From Nitrospira sp. (GTDB lineage: Bacteria; Nitrospirota; Nitrospiria; Nitrospirales; Nitrospiraceae): DNA of 64,000 bases. A program made the position numbers and the translations under genes. The stretch spans positions 124,001 through 188,000 of the forward strand of contig CP126121.1 of NCBI GenBank assembly GCA_030123625.1, given 5' to 3'. Position 1 is the stretch's first letter. Each line of letters begins with the position of its first letter. Below are positions 17,966-26,301 of the stretch, piece by piece. The notes under the pieces are model-generated. The model was not told where the DNA came from, searched no databases, and saw only the letters and a program-made list of their open reading frames with translations.

Positions 17966-18519
17966 TTATGACGGTTTTTCCACTCGCCGTTGAATCATGT
18001 CCCAGATATCGCGTAGCCCCAAGCGATCCGCCCATTCCGCAATATAGAACTGATCGATCTCGTTTCCGCTGACCTTCAACATTCCCGTGATGTCTCGCAG
18101 ATGCTTTTCCGATCCGCCTTCGCGGAAATATTCCATTTTCTTGATAATGACATCCTCCGCCGAGGCAAAGGCTGCCTCGTATGACTCGGCCGGGCGCAGC
18201 GGGCGAGCCCGCGCAAACCGGCTGCGATCGAACGGCGTGTCTCTCCGCACAGCCCCGACCCAGGATGGATGATGTTGAACTGCCCATCCCGACAAATAGC
18301 ATCGCGAATCGCCTCGTCGCTGAGATAGAACTCAGGCGCGGGAAAAGCGGCAACCATGTCCGAGATATCAGCCTCACGAATGCCCGCCACCACATCGATA
18401 TCGTTGGTAAATCGCGGCTCACCGTATGCCATGGAGGCAACTGAGCCGGTAACAAGATAGGGAATGCGAAGCCGCTCGAAGGTCCGCACGACCTGCGCCA
18501 ACAAATCATACAGCTCCAT
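17966..18519 (-). pseudogene. Nucleotidyltransferase (NTase) gene, frameshifted
   Basis: The 5' part (from ATG 18519) encodes MELYDLLAQVVRTF, then YLVTGSVASMAYGEPRFTNDIDVV, a nucleotidyltransferase core with G-S and D-x-D motifs. The frame breaks after FNIIHPG near 18265. The 3' part continues in another frame as AVRRDTPFDRSRFARARPL, then IIKKMEYFREGGSEKHLRDI. The family normally has a short D-containing strand at the junction, so a few residues are missing as well as the frame. It overlaps the small gene upstream by 14 bp. Related full-length NTases occur at 29635-30216. It is either a decayed antitoxin-type enzyme or a local sequence error. Confidence 0.75.
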
Positions 18520-18784
18520 GCGACAGCCTCCGTGCGACTTCTCGCTCAAGCCGCTGGGCATCCCATTCCGGATGCAACGACGCCAATTGCCCTCGCAAAA
18601 TCTTTTGAGCCGACCGCCAGAGTCCGAATCCGATCGCCAGACGCTCAGCGGGCGTCTTTCGGCGGAGAATCTCCGCCATCGCCTCATCCAGGACTTCGAT
18701 CCGCCGAATGTCCAGAGGCAATCGCTCCTCTCCCGTTCGTTTCCCGTTAGCATTCTTCCACTTCGCCATGGATTGGTTAGGCAT
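18506..18784 (-). CDS. Small helical protein paired with the NTase (about 92 aa)
   Basis: The visible core is RIEVLDEAMAEILRRKTPAERLAIGFGLWRSAQKIL, followed by LEREVARRL. This is a small all-helical protein of a type commonly found directly upstream of MNT-like nucleotidyltransferases. The start may be ATG 18784 or 18769. It overlaps the NTase gene start by 14 bp, which implies translational coupling. It probably acts with the NTase, but no function has been assigned to it that I can name. Confidence 0.6.
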   Translation of the reverse strand: MPNQSMAKWKNANGKRTGEERLPLDIRRIEVLDEAMAEILRRKTPAERLAIGFGLWRSAQKILRGQLASLHPEWDAQRLEREVARRLSHGAV

Positions 18785-18901
18785 CATCCCCTCACCTGCT
18801 TGCAGCTCGCACGGCACACCTTACAATACCTCTCGCTATCCGATACACCGAACCAGTACCTCGCTCAATGACTTGCGTTACGATTCCAGCCGAGTGGCCA
18901 T

Positions 18902-19254
18902 TTATTCCACGAATTGCCGGGCCGACTGAATTCCAGCCTCGGCTTGCTCGAGGCCGATCTCCAACAGCCCATGGTCGCCCTCTGCCCGGTCCTCGAACCC
19001 GTCGCGAAGCAGATGGAAGAACGACTCAGGCACCTCCCCTGTCTTGACGAACTGTTGTTGAAACGCGGCGATGACTCCGGAATGTTTACAACGCCGAATG
19101 TCGCGCGTGAGCAGCATCGCTTGCGCCACATAGAACATGGCAAGTAGGCCCGCGACACCGCAAAGTCGTAGTCACCGTCCCGCAGGAGGCGTTCGGCTGC
19201 TTTCACGCTCCGCCTCGCCTTGTTCAGGAGCCCCGCGACCTCCTCTCGGTTCAT
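18902..19254 (-). pseudogene. HEPN-domain gene with a one-base frameshift
   Basis: The N-terminus MNREEVAGLLNKARRSVKAAERLL, then YDFAVSRAY, is the classic start of a HEPN protein, where SRAYYAMFY normally follows. The sequence reads TAC TTG CC where TAC TAT GCC is expected, so one base is missing near 19143. The remainder continues in the next frame as AMFYVAQAMLL through GLEQAEAGIQSARQFVE. HEPN proteins of MNT-HEPN pairs are usually RNases or targets of the partner NTase. The start overlaps the upstream NTase stop as ATGA. Confidence 0.8.
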
Positions 19255-19591
19255 AATGGGAGCCCCTCCTCCTTGATGTTTTCAAAAATGGCGTAGTCAC
19301 CTCGCGTCCGAGCGGTCTCACGATCCACCGCCAGCACCGATACGATCAGACCATGAGCCAGCGAGACTTCTCCGGCCAAACGTCGGAGGACGCGCTTATC
19401 CGGAAAGGAGAGCCGCTCCATTTCGAGTTCGACAAAAAGATCGAGGTCGGAGTCCGGGTCGGCACCCCCCGCGCACGGGAACCAAACAAGGTGTACCTCC
19501 CATGGACGCATGGGAACGCCTGAGCAAACCGCTGTTGAAAGTCGGCCAATACCGCCCGCTCTTCAGATGACAGCTCCTGCACCGTCTTCAT
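19251..19591 (-). pseudogene. MNT-type nucleotidyltransferase gene with a one-base frameshift
   Basis: The N-terminal part ends in YTLFGSRARG and the C-terminal part resumes one frame over as ADPDSDLDLFVELE. Families with this layout read GSRARGDADPDSDLD, so a single base is missing at a run of six G (about 19471-19476). The C-terminus runs through HGLIVSVLAVDRE to EEGLPL. It is the partner of the HEPN gene that follows (4-bp ATGA overlap). Loss at a homopolymer makes a sequencing or assembly error a real alternative. Confidence 0.8.
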
Positions 19592-19672
19592 TCACCCTCC
19601 ATAGCGCCACCCGACACGCGCGCATAGTTCTGTGATTTCATCCTGACAAGGGCTTCCGCACCGTCAGAACGG

Positions 19673-19773
19673 CATCATCTCACGCATTACGCTCACACTT
19701 CACGACGTTGCTCATCACTTATGCCTGCGCCCTCACTGGCCATCTACCGCCACAAACTGGCCGAGGCCGAAGT
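19673..19773. repeat. Direct repeat, left copy, flanking the HEPN-MNT pair
   Basis: CATCATCTCACG (19673) and a 35-bp block at 19739-19773 (CCATCTACCGCCACAAACTGG onward to GAAGTG) recur at 20575-20672. The 35-bp block has one mismatch between copies and the intervening sequence is partly conserved. The two copies bracket the intact toxin-antitoxin pair. Confidence 0.8.
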
Positions 19774-19784
19774 GGCAGGAATTC

Positions 19785-20183
19785 TCATTCCAATCGCTCG
19801 TCAGGAAATAACGTCGTAATCAATGATCGAGCCTCTGGCAATTCTCGCCGAATGTCCTTGGTTTGCAGCCCTTCGGCTCCAACGCTCGGATAGCGATCCC
19901 CGATGTAAAACCCTGATACCCGTTCACAGACCGGACGCAAGGCGACCACCTGCGGCGCGAAGGCCGCCGCTTCATCAAGCAAACTTTGCAGGGTGTGCAC
20001 CTTTTTGAGTTTCCATCCATGCGTGAGCAAGAACGCTTTGAGGTACTTCTCTATCGCTTGCTGCAAGAAGAACCCGGCTCCGTCGGCATCGCCGTCATTG
20101 AGCAGCACATGGAGACGGTGCCAATCTCGTCGCGAGATCTTCAACCAATCCTCGGCATAAGGAGAATCTGCTCGGTCCGTCAC
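19785..20183 (-). CDS. HEPN-domain toxin/partner protein (132 aa)
   Basis: An intact HEPN protein. AEDWLKISRRDWHRLHVLL leads into the helical pair ADGAGFFLQQAIEKYLKAFLLTHGW, then KVHTLQSLLDEA, the typical YLKA...H...L pattern. HEPN partners of MNT nucleotidyltransferases are commonly RNases neutralised by the NTase. The start overlaps the NTase stop by 4 bp (ATGA). The pair lies inside the cas gene cluster, between cas8 and cas4-cas1, bracketed by direct repeats. Confidence 0.85.
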   Translation of the reverse strand: MTDRADSPYAEDWLKISRRDWHRLHVLLNDGDADGAGFFLQQAIEKYLKAFLLTHGWKLKKVHTLQSLLDEAAAFAPQVVALRPVCERVSGFYIGDRYPSVGAEGLQTKDIRRELPEARSLITTLFPDERLE

Positions 20184-20512
20184 AATTCCACCCCGGTCTC
20201 CACGATCTCCTGCAAGAATTGGTCACCGCGTGCTAAACGGGCCGAGAGTTCTTCAGGCGTCACGACGATCGGAGCCAACGGCAACCCTCGGCTGATGTCT
20301 CTGACAACAGCCAATGCTGACCCCATCCGTTCGTAAAAACGTTCCGTCGTCGGCGCCACCACCAAGAGGTCGATATCGCTATGCTCCGTCGCCGTGCCGC
20401 GCGCCACTGATCCGTACACCAGCACCCGCTCGGCTCTATAGCGATCCCGTAACCGGTCCGCAATTGCCTTCAACGCTTCCTGCGTCGCCACGCTTGACGT
20501 TATCGTCCCCAT
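20180..20512 (-). CDS. MNT-type nucleotidyltransferase antitoxin (110 aa)
   Basis: The minimal nucleotidyltransferase core is intact: VLVYGSVARGTATEHSDIDLLVV holds the GSxARG loop and paired Asp residues, with a third acidic position expected after the next strand. ATG 20512 has GGGGAG upstream and is preferred to 20551. In known MNT-HEPN pairs this protein adds nucleotides to the HEPN partner and silences it. That is inference here. It is co-transcribed with the HEPN gene through an ATGA overlap. Confidence 0.85.
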   Translation of the reverse strand: MGTITSSVATQEALKAIADRLRDRYRAERVLVYGSVARGTATEHSDIDLLVVAPTTERFYERMGSALAVVRDISRGLPLAPIVVTPEELSARLARGDQFLQEIVETGVEL

Positions 20513-20574
20513 GGCACTATCTCCCCTCGATTTGCCCCTGTTCCGACACAATCAGTTTGAGAGCCCTTTCGACC

Positions 20575-20672
20575 GCATCATCTCACGGTTTACACTCACA
20601 TTCACGACTGGACTTACCCCTTTACGCCCTGACTATCCATCTACCGCCACAAATTGGCCGAGGCCGAAGTGA
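20575..20672. repeat. Direct repeat, right copy, flanking the HEPN-MNT pair
   Basis: This is the second copy of the repeat at 19673-19773: CATCATCTCACGG at 20575 and a 35-bp block at 20638-20672 (CCATCTACCGCCACAAATTGG onward). The copies are 902-899 bp apart, matching one TA module plus flanks. Confidence 0.8.
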
Positions 20673-20703
20673 TAGACATAACAACAAGAGACTCTTGATG
20701 TAC

Positions 20704-21636
20704 TCACACCGGTATTCCCATAGTGAAATTACGGAACCGACCTTGGGTAATGCGTTCGCAGCGATAGATTTCCTTCACCCCCATAGCACCGAGTCGGCGG
20801 CGATCAGGCAACTCTTCCCGCAGCTCCTTGAATGCCAACAAAGACCGTACAACGTCTACACTGACCTCACATTCCCAGATAGGCCACGTCCAGAACATTC
20901 CGATGTCTTTGCGTCGAATAAAGCCTGTGGTCTCGAGTCGATTCCCAACTGGTACAGTCGGTAACAGCGCTATGCCTTCGACTGCGAGCCGATTGGCACC
21001 CCAGACGCTACCCTGAATTTTTCGTCCTGGGTCTCCACTAGGCTCACTCCAACGCAACGCACGGCGTACGTCGTCACGGGGGTCCCATCGCATGGTATGC
21101 TTCTCCACCGGATCATCATAGAGCCATGGCTCCAACAGCGCCTTGCGCAAATGTTCAGGCTTGGTGTCTTGAGCTAACTGCCGCATGGTTCCAAGAAAAT
21201 CCTGATGCCCAGACCCACTCATGGTACGCAATGAAGTATCCGCAATAATCTTGGGATTGTTCGTGCTCTTTATTACTTCACTACCGAACGCAGCCATGAA
21301 ATCGGCAAACCGTCTATCTGAATAAGTTGCCGTTGCCTGCGCTTTAATGGCTTGATCGCGAAATTCAGCTAGCTCAACTGTGAGGTTATTTGAAAACGCA
21401 AATGCTTGATGCTCTGGCTCACGTTCCAATTCTTTTGCCAGTGCGGCAACAAGATCAGCGTCGTCTTCCGCCTCCACGGTGAACGCTGGCCGCCAATTGC
21501 CCGCAGATCGTTTCCACGCCATGCGGCAACGTGAGTTGGGCCACATCAAGGTCGCTGTTCTCAGCATACCCAATGCTGCAAGGAAGGCGAGCGGGTTGCT
21601 CCCGTTCAGTCCTGTTAATAACCACGATCTACTCAT
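20704..21636 (-). CDS. Type I-G Cascade subunit, Csb3/Cas8-like (310 aa)
   Basis: It begins SWLLTGLNGSNPLAFLAALGML, a pattern seen in the small Cas8-type subunits encoded beside csb1 and csb2 in type I-G loci. It has no nuclease motif and is expected to recognise the PAM or stabilise the effector complex. The start overlaps the cas3 stop (ATGA), placing it fourth in the csb1-csb2-cas3-cas8 transcription unit. The label rests on position and N-terminal pattern rather than on catalytic residues. Confidence 0.8.
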   Translation of the reverse strand: MSRSWLLTGLNGSNPLAFLAALGMLRTATLMWPNSRCRMAWKRSAGNWRPAFTVEAEDDADLVAALAKELEREPEHQAFAFSNNLTVELAEFRDQAIKAQATATYSDRRFADFMAAFGSEVIKSTNNPKIIADTSLRTMSGSGHQDFLGTMRQLAQDTKPEHLRKALLEPWLYDDPVEKHTMRWDPRDDVRRALRWSEPSGDPGRKIQGSVWGANRLAVEGIALLPTVPVGNRLETTGFIRRKDIGMFWTWPIWECEVSVDVVRSLLAFKELREELPDRRRLGAMGVKEIYRCERITQGRFRNFTMGIPV

Positions 21637-24600
21637 GCTTCACCCTGCTTCCCAGTTTCATTGTGTTGTTCCGCTTCACTGCGCCGATGGTCTGCCAATC
21701 GCATGATGGCTTCAAGCCATGCAAGCCCCCACCAACCGTAATGGCGCGTAAGCATCCAAAATCGCTCAGCTACTCCGGAATCCAGACATTCCAGCCCCGT
21801 CGCGCTTGAATGAATCAAGTGGCGACCTTGAAAGTTCACGGCGACATCCATCGGATTGTCATCAATCACGACTGGCGTAAACGGCCGGCAGTACCCATGA
21901 TGACTGCCGACCAAATGCAGCACCAATACCCGAAGATAGTCATCGTCTCGTGGCAATAGGTCGGCGGCTCTTTCGAGAAGACGCACAGAAAGCAGTTCGT
22001 GTCGGCCGCCCTCAGGGTAGCCCGCACGCTGTCTTGCCTTTTCGTTGGCTTTTCTTCCTTGAGGCATATCCGAGGACTTTGCGAGTAACTCACCCCTTGC
22101 CCAAGGATTGCCACCGCTGAGCCACGCCTGAAAACGCGGGTCGGCCTTGCCGAGATCATGCGCCCGACCTGCTAACTCTACAGCGTCTATCAATGGCTTT
22201 GATAAACCACACCCTTCCGCGAATCGACGAGCAAAATCCCCCACTCCGTCAAGATGTGCCGCAAGCCCTATGCGATGTGTGCCAGAAGCTGTGGCATCGT
22301 CCTCGTCCGAGAATGCATCTGTCTCGCCTGGCTGCGCAGACAACTTTTTGCTGCCCTGCACCACCAATCCGTCCACTGGGTGCAGCATAAGGCCACGTGC
22401 GAGCTTCTTATCATTGGCGAGACTTGATGCGATCTCCCGAAGCCATTCCGGAGTAACCGGATCGCCTGTCATGCCTGAGAAAGTTATTCGAAGATCATCG
22501 GCTAGTGACTCAGGATCTACCTCAAGGCGATTCGCTGCGTCCGCAGCAAGACGACGCAGTCGTTCTATCGATAATGTTTTAGGAAGGATGGACATGACCT
22601 GCGGGTGTAACCGAAGCGTTGCTTTTGCTCGAGCTATGCGATGTGCGCGATCACCCCAATCCAGCACGGGTTGTCCGTTCGGTCCAGCCGGTAGATCACC
22701 AAGGACATCCCACCCACCCGATTCGGCAGGAATCACCACTACATCACCAGGACGAATTTCTCGTGGATCGGAGATGACCTCCGAGTCCTTCCGCCCACGC
22801 CAACGAATGACACAAGAAGTGCCCAACCCAGCTTCAGGCTCCAAAAGAAACTCTCCGCTCGTTCCCTCCACATCGGCATCGTTGCTACCAGCAGTTTCGT
22901 CTCCAACAAGCCAGTTGCGTAAAGTGGCGAGCTGAACCGGCAGACACTCCATTGAGGCAGGTGGGCACAGCGTGAGCGTTTCGATCCAGTTCGCCGTGCT
23001 ACCAATAGGAAGATCGGCCCGCCAACACACTTGCACATCAGCCACGGCTCGTTCTGGGCCGTGCAAGAAGACAGCAACATCAGGCGTAGGTGCAGGCTCC
23101 GGGGCCGTCTGCGCCCAGCAGTCAACATGAGAAGGAAGCATCACCGGGGCATGCACAGCAGGAGCGACAAGTTCCGCCAATTTCTCTCCGCTAGGTAGTC
23201 TCCCGGCTAACGACATAATACTCATGTTAAGCGCCTTAGATTTCCCCGCCTGCTTGCCCAGCCATTTCCATGTCTCAGCAAGTGCTGGTCCATATACCGG
23301 ATCATCTTCGCTCTTCTCCCCTTGATCGGCCCGGATAAGAATGGCGGCCTTGGCACCACGAGGATAACCGGACTCGCCACGTCCATCGATTGGCCGTCCC
23401 ATTCGGTTGAGTCGCCCAAAGCGCTGTCGCAAGGCATCCAAGCTCGCGCACTCGGTCACCAATACGTCGAAATCCAAATTGGCGCCAACTTCCAACGTCT
23501 GGGTGGCGACGACAAATATAGGACTGGAAAGCTGGCGCCCCTTTGAATGTTCAGCGGAGAGGGCTTCCAGCCGTGCTGCTACCGTATCGTCTTTGTCGAT
23601 CGGTCGCATACGTCCAGTGAGCAACACGGCCGCCTCCCCATATCGTGCTGCGAGCAATTTGTAGGCGTGCCGCGCAGTAGCTATGCGGTTGGCAAATATA
23701 ACAGCGGCGACGGCGCAACCCGCGACCAGGGCTTCAGCTTTCGTTACCAGCGCGGAAGCAAGTATCTCTCCGGCTTCCGCTCGCAGTGTGACAAGCTGCT
23801 TGCGAAGACGTCTTTGCGCGTTGCTGCCCTTGGCATCTTTCAGTTGTTTAAAAGTATCTTTAACCTGATCAGCAAGTTTCTTATCTTTTTCAGTTGGCTG
23901 TATAAGCTCAGCGGGTTTCTCTGCAAGTTGTCTATCGCCAAGTGGATGACCCGCAGTATTCGGCTCCTCGGAGTTGTCCCGGAACACATCCGACAGCCTA
24001 TCCGGCGGCGTGGCGCTCATGACAACAACATGAAATGGCGTCTTTGGTACGGCATCGCCCCAAAGGCGATATTTTTTTACTGCCTGTAAGGTCTCCAGAA
24101 ATGGTTGGGCACAATGGGCTTCGTCGAGCAACACCAGCGCATCGTTACCGGCCATGCCTGCTTGTATAGGCCACGCACGGTGGGAACGACCGTAGGCCCG
24201 GAACAGCAGGCGCGAGCCCAGTTGATCCACTGTGCTGGCGATTACGGCAGGCTGAACGGGCGAATGTGCCCAGGCATCGGAACAATACATGCCGCCGCGT
24301 AACTGAAAACAAGCTAAAGGTTCTTCGCCTCTCGAAAGTCGGCGCAGTCGGGTAGCTATCTTGTGCAGAATCCCATCGTTCGCGTTTCGCAGCCGGTCTG
24401 CAATTTTGCGGGCACGCTCATAGGCTTCGTCAACAATCACTCGGCGATCAACAACAAAGAAGATGCGCCGCGGAGCGGCCAACGGTTGCCCTGGTGGTGC
24501 TAGGCTGTCTACGTGTGCAGCCAAAGAGAAAACGGCGATGTCGATGCAGGCTGTCTTGCCGGAGGCGGTTGGCAGTGCGATTGCCTGGGGCCAAGGTTCG

Positions 24601-24710
24601 GACTGATTTGACAATACCCTTTCAGCTAAGTCCTTCTGCCATTGAAACGGAACATGTCCCCAAAGTGCAGTAAAGAAATTGCTGAAGGCTGCGGCGCTCA
24701 ATTCAAGCAT
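21633..24710 (-). CDS. cas3: Cas3 with helicase-HD order (1025 aa)
   Basis: This nuclease-helicase degrades DNA unwound by Cascade. The N-terminal SF2 helicase has a Q-type motif (PFQWQKDLAERVL), Walker A PTASGKT near residue 50, DEAH in VLLDEAHCAQPF, and motif VI in ASLDALRQRFGRLNRMGR. The HD nuclease is C-terminal, with ELAGRAHDLGKADPRFQAW, GGRHELLSVRLLE and VGSHHGYCRPF. This order is the reverse of canonical Cas3 and is typical of type I-G. ATG 24710 overlaps the csb2 stop by 8 bp and removes an implausible N-terminal extension from 24803. The 3' end overlaps cas8. Confidence 0.95.
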   Translation of the reverse strand: MLELSAAAFSNFFTALWGHVPFQWQKDLAERVLSNQSEPWPQAIALPTASGKTACIDIAVFSLAAHVDSLAPPGQPLAAPRRIFFVVDRRVIVDEAYERARKIADRLRNANDGILHKIATRLRRLSRGEEPLACFQLRGGMYCSDAWAHSPVQPAVIASTVDQLGSRLLFRAYGRSHRAWPIQAGMAGNDALVLLDEAHCAQPFLETLQAVKKYRLWGDAVPKTPFHVVVMSATPPDRLSDVFRDNSEEPNTAGHPLGDRQLAEKPAELIQPTEKDKKLADQVKDTFKQLKDAKGSNAQRRLRKQLVTLRAEAGEILASALVTKAEALVAGCAVAAVIFANRIATARHAYKLLAARYGEAAVLLTGRMRPIDKDDTVAARLEALSAEHSKGRQLSSPIFVVATQTLEVGANLDFDVLVTECASLDALRQRFGRLNRMGRPIDGRGESGYPRGAKAAILIRADQGEKSEDDPVYGPALAETWKWLGKQAGKSKALNMSIMSLAGRLPSGEKLAELVAPAVHAPVMLPSHVDCWAQTAPEPAPTPDVAVFLHGPERAVADVQVCWRADLPIGSTANWIETLTLCPPASMECLPVQLATLRNWLVGDETAGSNDADVEGTSGEFLLEPEAGLGTSCVIRWRGRKDSEVISDPREIRPGDVVVIPAESGGWDVLGDLPAGPNGQPVLDWGDRAHRIARAKATLRLHPQVMSILPKTLSIERLRRLAADAANRLEVDPESLADDLRITFSGMTGDPVTPEWLREIASSLANDKKLARGLMLHPVDGLVVQGSKKLSAQPGETDAFSDEDDATASGTHRIGLAAHLDGVGDFARRFAEGCGLSKPLIDAVELAGRAHDLGKADPRFQAWLSGGNPWARGELLAKSSDMPQGRKANEKARQRAGYPEGGRHELLSVRLLERAADLLPRDDDYLRVLVLHLVGSHHGYCRPFTPVVIDDNPMDVAVNFQGRHLIHSSATGLECLDSGVAERFWMLTRHYGWWGLAWLEAIMRLADHRRSEAEQHNETGKQGEA

Positions 24711-26301
24711 GGTCTCCGTCTCCCTGCAGCAAGGGACGGCAGAGACCATAGCCACGATACCGTCCGGCGCCAACGAGCACAGGACCCTCAACGTCTTCTT
24801 CAAAAACGATCACAGCATGAGCATGGTGCATGCGCCCACCATCTTTCTTGCGGATCAAACAAGGGAAGTCGGTGCTTCTCGGAACTCCCTCAAACATGGA
24901 TACGGTATGCAAGAGAACTTCTTGTGGCCGTGGCAAGCCCACGCGTTCACACGCGTCTTTCGTATTTTCTGCTGCACGATTCCACTTATCTTTGCCATCG
25001 AAATGGCGATCTAACACCACTGGTGTAACACTGGCCCATGCGCGCGCCGGGCCTGTCCAGATCTCCGGCCTCAAACTCCAAGACGGTGATTCGCCAGTCT
25101 CCAGTTCCACAGCGCATTCGAACCATTTTCCATCGAAGAGACGATGATGTCTGGGGAGTTCGGATTCATTGCGCAACCAATGTCTAAGGACATGTGCCGC
25201 TTCGGGCTGTGAAACTGATCGAGGCAATGCCAGAGCGACCCCCAGTAGCCGACCATCAGCGTGTTCCCTTCCGACAAATGGCAAAGGTATGAATGCGACG
25301 TGCGGTTGCTCGCTGCGCCCGCCATCCAACGCATGACCGGACAGCCATTCCGGCAGCGGCGATTGAGTGCCGGCCATCAATGCTCCACGTAAGGCCTCAG
25401 TAAGCCTAAGCGTAGCCGGAAGCAACAATCGCTTTCCCGAGAGGCTCAATATCACCAAGCGGGGATCAAAGATGCTGCCTTGAATCTTCTTTGCTGGTTC
25501 GGCCAACGGTTTGTCGTATCCCGCGTAGTCCCAAGGATTGGGGCGCAGTCGCTCGACGATACCGTAGAGATAGGTTTCTCTGGATTTCTTAAGTTTGTTT
25601 CTCGGCGCCCCCGTAGCCGCTTGCTCCTGCGTCCACAAGTCATCAACCCGCGTGATGTGAGACTTCCTTCCGCATGTTCTAGACAAGTAATCGAGTCGTC
25701 CCTGCTTAAAAACACGTAAACGCTGGCGGGTCACACCGTCGCGCACGACAAGAGTGGGGACCGGTGGGGAATCGGTTAACCACATCTGCACGAACGATGC
25801 GGAATGACCGATAGAGACCACCTTGCCGCAAAGGCGGGTGAGGGGCTCACGATGAACATTTGGCAAGTCCTCGTTCCATATCAGATGAACAATTGGGTCA
25901 TGGGGGATGGCGACTGGGAAGGAGCGTTCCTGCCTGGGACGAAACTCTGCAGCTAGTGTCAAACCAGCAGCCTTCAAATCCTTGAGTGAGGATTGCGGAT
26001 TGGCAAGCACGCCGTCGAGCTTTTTGCGTCCGGCCAGTTCCACGTCGTTTGCCGGCACGTAACTCGTGACCACATCCCGAAACTCAGTTTCAGAAGCTGC
26101 AATTCCCGGGGGCTTGAGTTGTTCCAACCAACGGATTGCGTCGCCCTCAGCAGCATCCTGGTCTGTTTCAAACCAAGCCGCAGCCAATGCCATAAAGACG
26201 CGATCCGGATGAGGCGGCCATTCTGCGCGCTCTTTCTTCGGTCCATCCGCTGCGGCCATCGCCCATCCATTCAGATAATCAATGCCAAGGCCGAACATCA
26301 T
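24703..26301 (-). CDS. csb2: Csb2, Cas5-Cas6-type fusion subunit (532 aa)
   Basis: The N-terminal RAMP-like Cas5 part begins MFGLGIDYLNGWAMAAADG, then EWPPHPDRVFMALAAAWFE, a pattern typical of Csb2/GSU0054-type proteins. The C-terminal part (from about residue 330) contains AVIVFEEDVEGPVLVGAGRYRGYGLCRP, the glycine-rich loop of a Cas6-type RAMP, with His residues in the preceding stretch. It should process the crRNA at the repeat hairpin and cap the handle end. It overlaps csb1 by ATGA. Confidence 0.92.
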   Translation of the reverse strand: MMFGLGIDYLNGWAMAAADGPKKERAEWPPHPDRVFMALAAAWFETDQDAAEGDAIRWLEQLKPPGIAASETEFRDVVTSYVPANDVELAGRKKLDGVLANPQSSLKDLKAAGLTLAAEFRPRQERSFPVAIPHDPIVHLIWNEDLPNVHREPLTRLCGKVVSIGHSASFVQMWLTDSPPVPTLVVRDGVTRQRLRVFKQGRLDYLSRTCGRKSHITRVDDLWTQEQAATGAPRNKLKKSRETYLYGIVERLRPNPWDYAGYDKPLAEPAKKIQGSIFDPRLVILSLSGKRLLLPATLRLTEALRGALMAGTQSPLPEWLSGHALDGGRSEQPHVAFIPLPFVGREHADGRLLGVALALPRSVSQPEAAHVLRHWLRNESELPRHHRLFDGKWFECAVELETGESPSWSLRPEIWTGPARAWASVTPVVLDRHFDGKDKWNRAAENTKDACERVGLPRPQEVLLHTVSMFEGVPRSTDFPCLIRKKDGGRMHHAHAVIVFEEDVEGPVLVGAGRYRGYGLCRPLLQGDGDHA

